Positions 8,310 to 16,678 of a DNA stretch of 64,000 bases are shown one piece after another (position 1 is the first letter of the stretch; each line of letters starts with the position of its first letter). The stretch is from positions 310,001 through 374,000 of the forward strand of contig NZ_QBUK01000003.1 of NCBI RefSeq assembly GCF_003058265.1, given 5' to 3'. The position numbers and the translations under genes were made by a program. Below the pieces are notes generated by a model, which was given only the letters and a program-made list of their open reading frames with translations, was not told where the DNA came from and ran no database searches. The DNA comes from Flagellimonas amoyensis. GTDB taxonomy: Bacteria; Bacteroidota; Bacteroidia; Flavobacteriales; Flavobacteriaceae.

Positions 8310-9389
8310 TTACAAGGTAAAGATTTTATAGCTCTGATGGATGGTTTTTACCACATTTTCCGTGCGCTCCGCATGCGTGTCGCTGATGAAGATCTGACCG
8401 AAATTGTCGTTCTTCACCAAGCCCACAATATGGGAGACCCGGTTCTCGTCCAGTTTGTCAAAAATATCATCCAGCAACAGGATGGGCGTGGTGTTCGCCT
8501 GTTCCTTGATGAAATGGAATTGGGCCAGTTTCAGGGCGATCAAAAAGGATTTCTGTTGGCCTTGGCTCCCGAATTTTTTGATGGGATGTCCCGCGATCGT
8601 AAAGTCCAGGTCGTCCTTGTGCACTCCCACCGAAGTGTATTGCAGGGCACGGTCTTTCTCCACATTGTCCTCCAAAAGTTTCAAGAGTGGACCTTCGGAG
8701 AGCGGGCTTTCGTAGGAGAGCATGATCTGTTCTTCCTTTTCCGAGATATGACTGTACTGCTCCTTGAAAATGGGCACAAAAGCGGACATGAATTCCTTAC
8801 GTTTTTTGTGGATCTCCGTCCCCAGTCCATGCAATTGTTCGTTATAAATGGAAAGGGTGTTCGGGTCAAAGGTGCGATTGGCCACAAAGTATTTCAACAG
8901 GGAATTGCGCTGTACCAAAACCTTGTTATACTTGATGAGGTTCTGTAGATAAACTTTGTCCGATTGTGAAATAACGCCGTCCATAAACTTCCTACGGGTT
9001 TCGCTGCCCTCAAGGATAAGGTCGCGGTCCGAAGGGGAAATGATCACCAAGGGCAAAAAGCCAATATGCTCGGAGAACTTTTCGTAGGGTTTTCCATTGC
9101 GTTTGATGACCTTTTTGGTCCCTTTTTTGAAGCTGCAGATGATTTTTTCCGTTTTTCCCTCCTTTTCAAACTCACCTTCCACCACAAAAAAATCAGTGTC
9201 GTGTTTGATGTTCTGTGTGGCCACCGGATTAAAATAGCTCTTACCGAAACAGAGGTGGTAAATGGCATCCAGAATATTCGTTTTTCCCACGCCGTTATCG
9301 CCCACCAAGCAGTTGATGACTGGGTCGAACTCCAGGGTCTTGGAGTCGAAGTTTTTGTAATTGACTAAAGATAAATGTCTTAAAAACAT
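8310..9389 (-). CDS. recF: DNA replication/repair protein RecF
   Basis: A 359-residue SMC-like ATPase. The Walker A motif GDNGVGKT spans 30-37 after the LVNYKNF start characteristic of RecF. The central [18 protein letters not shown] region follows, then a signature [16 protein letters not shown] and Walker [14 protein letters not shown], near 270-315. RecF helps load RecA at gapped DNA with RecO and RecR. It is the first gene of a minus-strand cluster with the lipocalin-like, DUF721 and GNAT genes, and is divergent from the TPR gene at 9516. Length is normal. Confidence 0.97.
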   Translation of the reverse strand: MFLRHLSLVNYKNFDSKTLEFDPVINCLVGDNGVGKTNILDAIYHLCFGKSYFNPVATQNIKHDTDFFVVEGEFEKEGKTEKIICSFKKGTKKVIKRNGKPYEKFSEHIGFLPLVIISPSDRDLILEGSETRRKFMDGVISQSDKVYLQNLIKYNKVLVQRNSLLKYFVANRTFDPNTLSIYNEQLHGLGTEIHKKRKEFMSAFVPIFKEQYSHISEKEEQIMLSYESPLSEGPLLKLLEDNVEKDRALQYTSVGVHKDDLDFTIAGHPIKKFGSQGQQKSFLIALKLAQFHFIKEQANTTPILLLDDIFDKLDENRVSHIVGLVKNDNFGQIFISDTHAERTENVVKTIHQSYKIFTL

Positions 9390-9467
9390 AAAAATCTAAA
9401 GGGACAAAGTGGGTTTTTCTGATCGGTATTCCGTTAAGGGTTCCAAAAATAACGAATAAATTACCTT

Positions 9468-9495
9468 TTGGTTTTGGATAAAAACTTTATTTTTG
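9468..9495 (+). promoter_or_regulatory. Bacteroidota promoter of the TPR-ribH operon
   Basis: TTG at 9468-9470, a 17-nt spacer and TATTTTTG at 9488-9495 fit TTG-N17-23-TAnnTTTG. The ATG follows 20 nt downstream. Confidence 0.75.
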
Positions 9496-9515
9496 CGCGA
9501 CCAATTAAATGACGG

Positions 9516-10277
9516 ATGGCAACATACAAGAAGAGAGGCTTTAAGCCAAAAAATAAGGCAGAAGAAGCTCAGATAGAAGAACACGAGAGCACAACGGCGG
9601 AAGTGTTCAACACGCTGGACGAAGGTGCATCACGCACCGAGGCATGGGTACAAAAGAACCAAAACTATATTTTGGGGGTCATTGGAGCCGTTGCCATTGG
9701 GGTGCTTGCCTATTTGGGTTACCACCAGTTCATCCAAAAGCCCAAAGAGGCTTCTGCGGCCAACGAGCTTTTCTACCCACAACAATATTTTGACCAAGCA
9801 TTGAACAGCGAGACCGAAAAGGACTCCCTGTTTACATTGGCGCTCAACGGTGCCGAGGGTAAATATGGTTTCTTGGATATCATTGAGGAATACAGCGGGA
9901 CCAAAGCGGCCAATTTGGCCAAATATTCTGCTGGAATGACCTATTTGAACCTTCAGCAATACGATGAGGCCATTTCCCATTTGGAAAGCTTTTCATCCGA
10001 AGACGATATCATGGGAGCCATGGCCAAAGGCGGGATCGGTGATGCTTTTTCACAGTTGAACCAGTCCGAAGATGCTTTGGATTACTACGAAAAGGCCGTT
10101 GCCCATAGCGAAAATGAGTTCACCACACCAAGATTTCTATACAAGGCAGGAGTGGTTGCCATGGAATTGGGACAAAAAGACAAGGCATTGGGATATTTTG
10201 AGCGCATCAAGGAGGAGTATCCGAACGCCCAAGAAGCCAATGGCGTCGAAGCCCTGATCGGAATGGCCCAAAACTAA
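9516..10277 (+). CDS. Tetratricopeptide-repeat membrane protein, YfgM-like
   Basis: A 253-residue protein with a cytoplasmic charged N-terminus, one membrane segment at about 51-69 and a periplasmic TPR domain. TPR units are visible around 130-165 (KYSAGMTYLNLQQYDEAISHLE), 166-200 (GIGDAFSQLNQSEDALDYYEKA) and 205-240 (YKAGVVAMELGQKDKALGYFERI). The layout matches YfgM-type proteins, which act as envelope chaperone partners near the Sec translocon; that role is inferred. The ribH start follows 3 bp after the stop, so the two are one operon. Confidence 0.87.
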   Translation: MATYKKRGFKPKNKAEEAQIEEHESTTAEVFNTLDEGASRTEAWVQKNQNYILGVIGAVAIGVLAYLGYHQFIQKPKEASAANELFYPQQYFDQALNSETEKDSLFTLALNGAEGKYGFLDIIEEYSGTKAANLAKYSAGMTYLNLQQYDEAISHLESFSSEDDIMGAMAKGGIGDAFSQLNQSEDALDYYEKAVAHSENEFTTPRFLYKAGVVAMELGQKDKALGYFERIKEEYPNAQEANGVEALIGMAQN

Positions 10278-10280
10278 ACT

Positions 10281-10763
10281 ATGGCCACAGCGAACAAAAA
10301 TTTATCCACTTACGATAAAAACAAAATCCCAAATGCGAAGGACCTTCGGTTTGGGATTGTTGTTTCGGAATGGAACGGAGAGATTACCGGAGCCCTTTGT
10401 GAAGGGGCCAAAGAAGCCCTTTTGGATTGTGGGGCACTTCCCGAAAACATATTGGTGTGGGATGTTCCCGGCAGTTTTGAGCTCACTTTTGGCTGCAAAA
10501 AAATGATGGATACCCAAAAAGTGGATGCCGTCATCGCCATAGGCAGTGTCATCCGTGGGGAGACCAGTCACTTCGATTTTGTGTGCAGTGCCACGGCGCA
10601 GGGCATCAAAGATCTGAACGTGGCCTATGACGTTCCTGTCATTTTCTGTGTCCTGACCGATGACAATCTTCAGCAGGCCAAGGACAGGAGTGGGGGCAAA
10701 CACGGCAATAAGGGCACGGAAGCGGCCATAGCGGCCATCCAAATGGCAGTATTGGGGAAATAA
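10281..10763 (+). CDS. ribH: 6,7-dimethyl-8-ribityllumazine synthase
   Basis: A 160-residue lumazine synthase that condenses 5-amino-6-ribitylaminouracil with dihydroxybutanone phosphate, the penultimate step of riboflavin synthesis. Visible motifs are VPGSFEL near 64-70, GSVIRGETSHFDFV with the catalytic His, and GNKGTEAA near the end. It follows the TPR gene by 3 bp; no other rib genes are near. Its stop codon lies in the left arm of a long inverted repeat (10763-10877). Confidence 0.97.
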   Translation: MATANKNLSTYDKNKIPNAKDLRFGIVVSEWNGEITGALCEGAKEALLDCGALPENILVWDVPGSFELTFGCKKMMDTQKVDAVIAIGSVIRGETSHFDFVCSATAQGIKDLNVAYDVPVIFCVLTDDNLQQAKDRSGGKHGNKGTEAAIAAIQMAVLGK

Positions 10764-10877
10764 TAAGCTCAAGTACAAGTATCAAGTTCAAGAACATATA
10801 TGGGCTGTCTTCTATCAAGTTAACTTTTGGATGGTTGGATTGTTGAACTTGAAACTTTAACTTGTACTTGAGCTTAT
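10763..10877. repeat. Long inverted repeat after ribH (intergenic hairpin element)
   Basis: The arms ATAAGCTCAAGTACAAGT (10763-10780) and its perfect reverse complement (10860-10877) are 18 bp. A second inner complementary pair (TCAAGTTCAA around 10782-10791 with TTGAACTTGA around 10843-10852) lengthens the stem with a bulge. The loop is about 50 nt and there is no terminal U-run. It resembles the AAGTTCAAGTACAAGT-type intergenic repeats of flavobacterial genomes and may be a small non-autonomous element or a 3'-end stabiliser. Confidence 0.8.
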
Positions 10878-10934
10878 CTCTCCCCTGTTAACATTTTTTG
10901 GCAGCACCGTCCAACGCCTTTTTTCTATTTTGAG

Positions 10935-10942
10935 TACCTTTG
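10935..10942 (+). promoter_or_regulatory. Putative -7 box for the mutL operon
   Basis: TACCTTTG fits TAnnTTTG and ends 22 nt before the ATG at 10965. The nearest TTG is 34 nt upstream, too far for a standard -33 box. Confidence 0.4.
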
Positions 10943-10964
10943 AGGTGATACGGAGAAGGATGTT

Positions 10965-11249
10965 ATGCGAAACCCCTTAAAACTTAGGAAAAATAAATCA
11001 TTTGATTATTCACCGCGCTACTACAAGGGGGAGGGCAATCCGTATAAAATAGAACACAAACTGGATAAGTTTCGAAGTACGGCACATACCAATAGAGGGC
11101 TCAAGAATAAGTTTTCATCGGCAATGGACGATCTGAAAACAGAAGGGGACAAGAACCTGAAACTGCGCCTTCTCATTATTGTGGGCATATTGGTGTTGTT
11201 GTTCCTTTTTATCATCGACTTCGACCTATCGATATTCCTGAATCCCTAA
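10965..11249 (+). CDS. Small C-tail-anchored membrane protein, conserved between ribH and mutL
   Basis: A 94-residue basic protein (MRNPLKLRKNKSFDYSPRYY start) with one hydrophobic segment at about 67-84 near the C-terminus, followed by a short acidic tail. Flavobacterial orthologues are usually annotated as 'riboflavin synthase subunit beta' because of their place after ribH, but nothing in the sequence resembles lumazine synthase, so that name should not be used. Its stop overlaps the mutL start by one base (TAATG). Function unknown. Confidence 0.8.
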   Translation: MRNPLKLRKNKSFDYSPRYYKGEGNPYKIEHKLDKFRSTAHTNRGLKNKFSSAMDDLKTEGDKNLKLRLLIIVGILVLLFLFIIDFDLSIFLNP

Positions 11250-13096
11250 TGGCTGACATCATCAAACTTTTGCCAGACCATGTTGCCAACCAGATTGCAG
11301 CAGGGGAAGTGGTCCAACGGCCTGCTTCGGTGGTCAAGGAACTCTTGGAAAATGCCATCGATGCCGGTGCCAAGGTCATCAAATTGATCATCAAGGATGG
11401 CGGAAAGACCCTCGTCCAAGTGGTCGATGATGGTGTTGGGATGAGTGAAACCGATGCCCGATTGTCGTTTGAGCGTCACGCGACTTCCAAAATATCCTCT
11501 GCGCAGGACCTGTTCAATTTGCAGACCAAGGGTTTCCGAGGTGAGGCCCTGGCCTCCATTGCGGCCATTGCCCATGTGGATATGCATACGCGGACGGCAT
11601 CCAATGAGGTGGGTACACACATAAAAATAGAAGGGAGTAAAATTGTTTCCCAAGAGGTTGTGGCATCCCCAAAGGGGACTTCCATTTCAGTGAAAAACCT
11701 CTTCTTCAATATACCCGCAAGACGAAATTTTTTGAAATCCGATCAAGTGGAACTCCGTCACATCACCGATGAGTTTCATAGAGTGGCCTTGGTGCACCCG
11801 GATATCGAGTTCCATTTCTACAATAATGGTTCGGATATCTTCAACCTGCCATCGGCAAAGCACCGTCAGCGCATTGCCCATATTTTTGGCAGCAAAATGG
11901 ACGGTCGATTGGTGCCTGTGCAGGAGGAAACGGAGGTGGTCAAAATCTCAGGATTTGTCTGTAAGCCCGAATTTGCCAAGAAGAGCAGGGGCGAACAGTT
12001 CTTTTTTGCCAATGGCAGATTCATCAAAAGTCCGTATTTGCACCATGCCGTGGTCGCCGCATTTGAAGGTTTGATCAAATCGGATCTGTACCCGGGCTAT
12101 TTTCTGTACTTGCAAGTGGACCCGTCTTCCATCGACATCAATATCCACCCCACAAAAACAGAAGTGAAGTTTGATGACGAGAACACGCTATATGCCATTC
12201 TCCGATCGACCATAAAGCATAGCTTGGGACAGTTCAATGTGGCCCCGGTACTTGATTTTGAGCATGACCCTAATCTGGACACGCCCTATTCGTACAAGGA
12301 AAAGGGGGCGACCTTGCCCAAGGTTACCGTGGATGCCAGTTTCAATCCCTTTCAGCAAACGACAGAGCGAAGAAACACGGGTGGTGGAACCTATCAAAAA
12401 ACCAGCGTCAAGGGTTGGGAGGGGCTGTACGAAGGACTGGAAAAAAGCACCGATATTGAAGGTTTCAGCAGTGTGGTCATCGAATCGGAAAGTGACGAGC
12501 AGGGCACTTTGTATCCGGAAGACGGGACAGGGCATTTGGCCTCCACGTTTCAACTTCGACGAAAATATGTGGTGAGCACGGTGAAGTCCGGAATGCTCGT
12601 TATCCATCAAAACAGGGCACATGAACGCATCCTTTTTGAAAAATTTTTAGGGGAGATCACGGTGAAGGAAGGTTTGAGCCAGCAACTGTTGTTTCCCATG
12701 GAACTGACCTTCAACAAGCAGGAGCTGGTCGTTCTGAACGAGATCAAGGAAAGCCTGACAAACATCGGTTTTGCCTTTGAAAGTCTGGAACAGGAGACTG
12801 TAAAAGTGACAGGTGTGCCTTTGGTCGTCCCCGAAAGTGGGATTGGCACGGTATTGGACCGCCTCATCGCAGATTATACGGAAGGGTTCAGTGACGGTTC
12901 CGTTTCGCAGGCAGAGGTCTTGGCCAAAGTGCTTTCCAAGAACTTGGCGGTACGGACCGGCGAGGTTTTGGACCAAGAATCGCAGTTGGCCCTTTTGGAC
13001 AACCTGTTCGCATGTAAGGAACCCTCTTTGAGTCCGTTCCAGAAATTAACGTACACTATTATCTCCGAAGGGGATATCGATAAAAAATTCAGTTAG
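11249..13096 (+). CDS. mutL: DNA mismatch repair endonuclease MutL
   Basis: A 615-residue GHKL ATPase. N-terminal motifs are complete: ELLENAIDAG (31-40, general-base Glu34), DDGVGMS (60-66) and GFRGEA (95-100). The C-terminal dimerisation domain (about 420-615) includes the RAHERILFEKF segment. MutL couples MutS mismatch recognition to downstream excision. It overlaps the upstream small membrane protein gene by one base, and the rhomboid gene begins on the next base after its stop, so transcription is shared. Confidence 0.96.
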   Translation: MADIIKLLPDHVANQIAAGEVVQRPASVVKELLENAIDAGAKVIKLIIKDGGKTLVQVVDDGVGMSETDARLSFERHATSKISSAQDLFNLQTKGFRGEALASIAAIAHVDMHTRTASNEVGTHIKIEGSKIVSQEVVASPKGTSISVKNLFFNIPARRNFLKSDQVELRHITDEFHRVALVHPDIEFHFYNNGSDIFNLPSAKHRQRIAHIFGSKMDGRLVPVQEETEVVKISGFVCKPEFAKKSRGEQFFFANGRFIKSPYLHHAVVAAFEGLIKSDLYPGYFLYLQVDPSSIDINIHPTKTEVKFDDENTLYAILRSTIKHSLGQFNVAPVLDFEHDPNLDTPYSYKEKGATLPKVTVDASFNPFQQTTERRNTGGGTYQKTSVKGWEGLYEGLEKSTDIEGFSSVVIESESDEQGTLYPEDGTGHLASTFQLRRKYVVSTVKSGMLVIHQNRAHERILFEKFLGEITVKEGLSQQLLFPMELTFNKQELVVLNEIKESLTNIGFAFESLEQETVKVTGVPLVVPESGIGTVLDRLIADYTEGFSDGSVSQAEVLAKVLSKNLAVRTGEVLDQESQLALLDNLFACKEPSLSPFQKLTYTIISEGDIDKKFS

Positions 13097-13831
13097 ATGG
13101 GTAGAATGACCGAGGCAGTAAAGCATTTGTTGATCGTTAACGTGATCTTGTTTTTTGCCACACAACTATATGGGGATCAGATGTACCAATGGATGTCGCT
13201 CTGGTTTCCCAAGAACAACAACTTTCAATGGTGGCAAGTGGTCACCCATATGTTCATGCACGGTAACCTGATGCACATTGTGTTCAACATGTACGCCTTG
13301 TGGGCCTTTGGAACGCCTTTGGAGCAGGTATGGGGAAAGGGAAAGTTCCTGTTCTTCTATTTTTCCGCTGGATTGGGGTCCGCTGCACTGCATACCGGCG
13401 TAAATTATTTCCTTTTCAACGAAGGATTGAGTGCTTTGGAAGGAGCTGGCATTGTCAGGACTCAGGTTTTGGATATTTTGGTCAATGGGCAATACAGTCC
13501 TGGTTGGTATGATTTGGCCCCTAAAAGTACGATAGATGCCATGCTGACTGCATTCAACACTCCGGTAGTAGGCGCTTCGGGAGCTATTTACGGTATTTTA
13601 GTGGCATTTGCCTTTATGTATTCCGAGGCCAAGTTGATGCTCATCTTCCTGCCCGTTCCCATCAAGGCAAAATATTTTGTGCCCATACTGATCGCAGTGG
13701 ATCTGATTTTTGGTATAGGGAACGTGAACACGGGAGTGGCACACTTTGCGCATATCGGTGGTGCCCTGATTGGTTTTATAATGATGTGGTACTGGAAAAA
13801 GAACCAGTTCAACAATAGAAGATGGGATTGA
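13097..13831 (+). CDS. Rhomboid-family intramembrane serine protease (first of pair)
   Basis: A 244-residue polytopic membrane protein. The catalytic serine lies in VVGASGAIYG (Ser161) and the catalytic histidine in HFAHIGG (His219). The HGNLMHIVFNMYALW stretch (55-69) is the conserved loop and helix. It should cleave transmembrane substrates within the inner membrane. The ATG directly follows the mutL stop. A second rhomboid follows 3 bp later. Confidence 0.92.
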   Translation: MGRMTEAVKHLLIVNVILFFATQLYGDQMYQWMSLWFPKNNNFQWWQVVTHMFMHGNLMHIVFNMYALWAFGTPLEQVWGKGKFLFFYFSAGLGSAALHTGVNYFLFNEGLSALEGAGIVRTQVLDILVNGQYSPGWYDLAPKSTIDAMLTAFNTPVVGASGAIYGILVAFAFMYSEAKLMLIFLPVPIKAKYFVPILIAVDLIFGIGNVNTGVAHFAHIGGALIGFIMMWYWKKNQFNNRRWD

Positions 13832-13834
13832 TCT

Positions 13835-14698
13835 ATGACGAATGGCGGACTTCAATATCAATTTGCCCGACTCAGCATTGCTGAGAAACTGATTGTTGTC
13901 AATGTCCTGATCTTTATTCTGGACGGATTGTCAACAGCCTTGTTGGGCCATTCGGTGTCCCACTGGTTCCACTTGCCCAAGGACTTTTTGGAATTTGTAG
14001 GGCAACCATGGTCTTTGGTCACCTACTCTTTTTTTCATGCGGGATTGGGGCATATCTTTTGGAACATGCTCATGCTCTATTTTGCGAGTCGCATCTTCCT
14101 GAACCTTTTTGACGCCCAAAAGTTCATCAACGTATATTTTTTGGGTGTCATTGTGGGAGGATTGGTCTTTCTGCTCAGTTACAATGTATTCCCGACCCTG
14201 TTGAACACCAATACTGCGTTGATCGGCGCATCGGCAGGGGTGACGGCCGTGCTGATCTTTGTCTGTGCGTATATCCCAAATCAAGAGGTCAGGGTGATTT
14301 TCTTCAACATCAAATTATGGTATGTTGGGGTGTTCTTCGTTCTGGTGGATTTGATCCAGATACCTTATGGTGGAAATATTGGGGGGCGTTTGGCCCATTT
14401 GGGCGGTGCTTTTTTGGGCTATATGTATGCCCGACAATTGCTCAATGGCAATGATATTGGTGCTGGGTTCACCAAGCTGAGGAATTCCATCGGGCAACTG
14501 TTCAAACCAAAGGAAAAAAAGGCCTCGATGAAGACCGTGTATAGAAAAAACACTGCCGCGGACAGTCAGGCAGATTATGATAGGCAGGCCAGGCAGCGCA
14601 AAATCGATACCATTCTGGACAAGATCAGCAAGTCGGGCTACGAGAGTCTGTCCAAAGAGGAAAAAGACTTTTTGTTTAAAGCAGGTAAGGAAGATTGA
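13835..14698 (+). CDS. Rhomboid-family intramembrane serine protease (second of pair)
   Basis: A 287-residue rhomboid with catalytic Ser133 in LIGASAGVTA and His188 in LAHLGGAFLGY. The loop motif HAGLGHIFWNMLMLYF is at 68-83. After the membrane core it has a cytoplasmic tail of about 80 residues, rich in Lys/Arg/Asp, ending KISKSGYESLSKEEKDFLFK, a short motif also found at the end of many flavobacterial rhomboids. It starts 3 bp after the first rhomboid gene. The two differ clearly in sequence, so this is an old pair, not a recent duplication. Confidence 0.92.
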   Translation: MTNGGLQYQFARLSIAEKLIVVNVLIFILDGLSTALLGHSVSHWFHLPKDFLEFVGQPWSLVTYSFFHAGLGHIFWNMLMLYFASRIFLNLFDAQKFINVYFLGVIVGGLVFLLSYNVFPTLLNTNTALIGASAGVTAVLIFVCAYIPNQEVRVIFFNIKLWYVGVFFVLVDLIQIPYGGNIGGRLAHLGGAFLGYMYARQLLNGNDIGAGFTKLRNSIGQLFKPKEKKASMKTVYRKNTAADSQADYDRQARQRKIDTILDKISKSGYESLSKEEKDFLFKAGKED

Positions 14699-14719
14699 TG
14701 TATAAAAAAATCACCATCA

Positions 14720-15739
14720 ATGCTGGATAGGATAATTCTCGGCATCAATATTTTGATTGCCCTTTTATTGGGCATCATATCCATTTTTTCCTTTTTGCCG
14801 TTCCAGCCAATACCTGTTCTCTCGGTGTTGAGCCTCTTCGTACCTTTTCTTTTTATCCTTAATTTGTTGTTTTTGCTCTATTGGTTGTTCAAAAAAAGGA
14901 AAAGAGCAGTTTATTCCATATCGGCATTGCTCATAGGATATATCTCCTTTGGATTTTTCTATGGATTTGGAGATAATGATCAGGTGGAGGCAAAGACCAC
15001 TGATCTGAAGATAATGACCTACAATGTTTGGGGCTTCAATAAGAACGGATGGATCAAGCAACCTGGCATTGGTGACAGTATAATCAATTTTGTAAAGGAA
15101 AAAGACCCAGACATCCTTTGCATCCAAGAGCACAATAGAATTCGCCATCGCCAATTGCGCCAATATCCTTACAGAAGCGAAACTCCCTACTCAACTGGGC
15201 GGACCACCCAAGCGATTTTCTCAAAATATCCCATAGTGGGAAATGGTTCGCTGGATTTGCCAGGAACGATCAATAATATTATTTATGCTGATATTGCCCA
15301 TGGAAAGGACACAATACGGGTATATAATATCCATTTGCAATCATTCAGTATTGTGCCGAGTGCAGCTTCCTTTTCGGATGGGGACAAGTCTGAAAAAGCG
15401 TACAGGCGTTTGGTGAACACCTTCACCAAGCAACTGGAACAGGCAAAAATTTTTAGGGAACATATTGAGAAGAGTCCTTTTACGAACATTGTATGTGGAG
15501 ATTTCAATAACACCCAATTTTCAAATATCTATAAAATGGTCAGGGGGAATCTGCAAGATACTTTTTTGGAGAAAGGAGAAGGGTTTGGACGAACCTATGA
15601 TCTCTTCAGGACCCCGATCCGGATAGACTATATCTTGACGGATCCCGATTTGGAAATCTTGGATCATGAAAATTTCGATAAAAAACTGTCCGATCATTAC
15701 CCTGTGATGGCCACGCTACGCCTCAGTTCACATCAATAG
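14720..15739 (+). CDS. Endonuclease/exonuclease/phosphatase family protein, membrane-anchored
   Basis: A 339-residue protein. Two or three hydrophobic segments occupy about 1-85, then a complete EEP domain follows: IMTYNVWGFN, ILCIQEHNR, VCGDFNNTQFS and the final SDHYPVMATL. EEP enzymes cleave phosphodiesters using Mg2+; nuclease, sphingomyelinase and inositol phosphatase activities all occur in the family, so the substrate is open. It ends the mutL-rhomboid run, 21 bp after the second rhomboid, and its last 12 bp overlap the convergent DUF6122 gene. Confidence 0.88.
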   Translation: MLDRIILGINILIALLLGIISIFSFLPFQPIPVLSVLSLFVPFLFILNLLFLLYWLFKKRKRAVYSISALLIGYISFGFFYGFGDNDQVEAKTTDLKIMTYNVWGFNKNGWIKQPGIGDSIINFVKEKDPDILCIQEHNRIRHRQLRQYPYRSETPYSTGRTTQAIFSKYPIVGNGSLDLPGTINNIIYADIAHGKDTIRVYNIHLQSFSIVPSAASFSDGDKSEKAYRRLVNTFTKQLEQAKIFREHIEKSPFTNIVCGDFNNTQFSNIYKMVRGNLQDTFLEKGEGFGRTYDLFRTPIRIDYILTDPDLEILDHENFDKKLSDHYPVMATLRLSSHQ

Positions 15740-16036
15740 ACAGTCCAGCATGTCCGCCACAATGTGGATGATGAGCGCTAGACCAATGATCCTAGTGGGT
15801 TTGAAAAAGGGTAGGATGCAATACACCATTATGGCCCAATAGCTGTGCAAGGGATGAAAACCGATACTGCAACGGTTTGGGTCGAATAACGGCTCTGCCA
15901 ACAGATGGTCCACATCGATAAGAATGCCTGCCAACAAGATCAAGGCAATTTGCAGTCGATTCCCCTTGAAAAACCAAACGGCAATAAGAATGGGCACCAG
16001 AAAATGGATGCCATAATGGACCACGTGCCTAAGCAT
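15728..16036 (-). CDS. DUF6122 small membrane protein
   Basis: A 102-residue polytopic protein with hydrophobic segments at about 10-24, 30-41, 65-78 and 82-100, and polar conserved spots (IDVDHLLAEPLFDPNRCS, FHPLHSYWA). The His/Asp-rich loop recalls membrane metal-dependent hydrolases, but function is unknown. Its start overlaps the WbqC-like gene stop by 8 bp, so it is the last gene of the par-dapB-lepB operon. Confidence 0.82.
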   Translation of the reverse strand: MLRHVVHYGIHFLVPILIAVWFFKGNRLQIALILLAGILIDVDHLLAEPLFDPNRCSIGFHPLHSYWAIMVYCILPFFKPTRIIGLALIIHIVADMLDCLLM

Positions 16037-16661
16037 GGGGAAAATCCAAAGATTGGTTCTTTAAGTAGGTAAGGGCATTGGTGCCCTCATTGAACAAAAG
16101 GTCCAATATGCTCAGGTCGGGGATAAAGCCATGACGATCATCGAACACTTGTGGGTAAGGTTCCAAGTGTATTTTTCCTTCTCGTTTGGCCTCTGCCAAA
16201 AAACGGGTGTCTATTAGTTCGGTCGGATCCACTTGGAATTTCTCGGTCTTGGCCGTGGGCATTTCCACGCCCAAACAGTTGACGACCACCTCGATGGTCT
16301 TTAGGTTGAACTCGAACAAAGAGACGTCGGTTCCTTCATACAGCGGTCTTATCTCATCTTCATAGAACTCAAAGAAAGGGGATGTCCTGTAGGCTGTTTC
16401 CAAGGTGCGCCAGTGTTGTTTTTTCCAGGGATAGCTGTTGTCCATTTCCACATCGGCGTATTTTTGCCTGCCCTCATCACCACCAACATGTTTGATGGGA
16501 ATGTTGAGCATGTGTTTTCCTTTGTCCGTACAGATGTAGCACCGGTTTCGGTAGGTCTGCTTCTGAAAATTGTCCTTGGCTTCCCAGACCACATCATTTT
16601 GGACCATGGCGGCAAAAGAGGCCACGTTCGGAAAATAGGTGGGGTGGAGCAATATTTTCAA
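16029..16661 (-). CDS. WbqC-like family protein
   Basis: A 210-residue protein of the WbqC family (start MKILLHPTYFPNVASFAAMV; conserved KQTYRNRCYICTDKGKHMLNIP region at about 33-55; the WKKQHWRTLETAYRTSPFF segment at about 78-97). WbqC proteins occur in O-antigen and sugar-nucleotide loci but their activity is not established. In flavobacteria the gene commonly follows lepB, as here (17 bp). No signal peptide is visible; probably cytoplasmic. Confidence 0.87.
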   Translation of the reverse strand: MKILLHPTYFPNVASFAAMVQNDVVWEAKDNFQKQTYRNRCYICTDKGKHMLNIPIKHVGGDEGRQKYADVEMDNSYPWKKQHWRTLETAYRTSPFFEFYEDEIRPLYEGTDVSLFEFNLKTIEVVVNCLGVEMPTAKTEKFQVDPTELIDTRFLAEAKREGKIHLEPYPQVFDDRHGFIPDLSILDLLFNEGTNALTYLKNQSLDFPHA

Positions 16662-16678
16662 AGGAAACGGATTAAGGG

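Noticed and set aside
8109-8948. 279-codon plus-strand frame over recF
   Set aside because: Antisense shadow; recF on the other strand has all family motifs.
10965-11249. Annotation as riboflavin synthase beta subunit
   Set aside because: The name comes only from the ribH neighbour; the protein is a 94-residue basic membrane protein with no lumazine synthase features.
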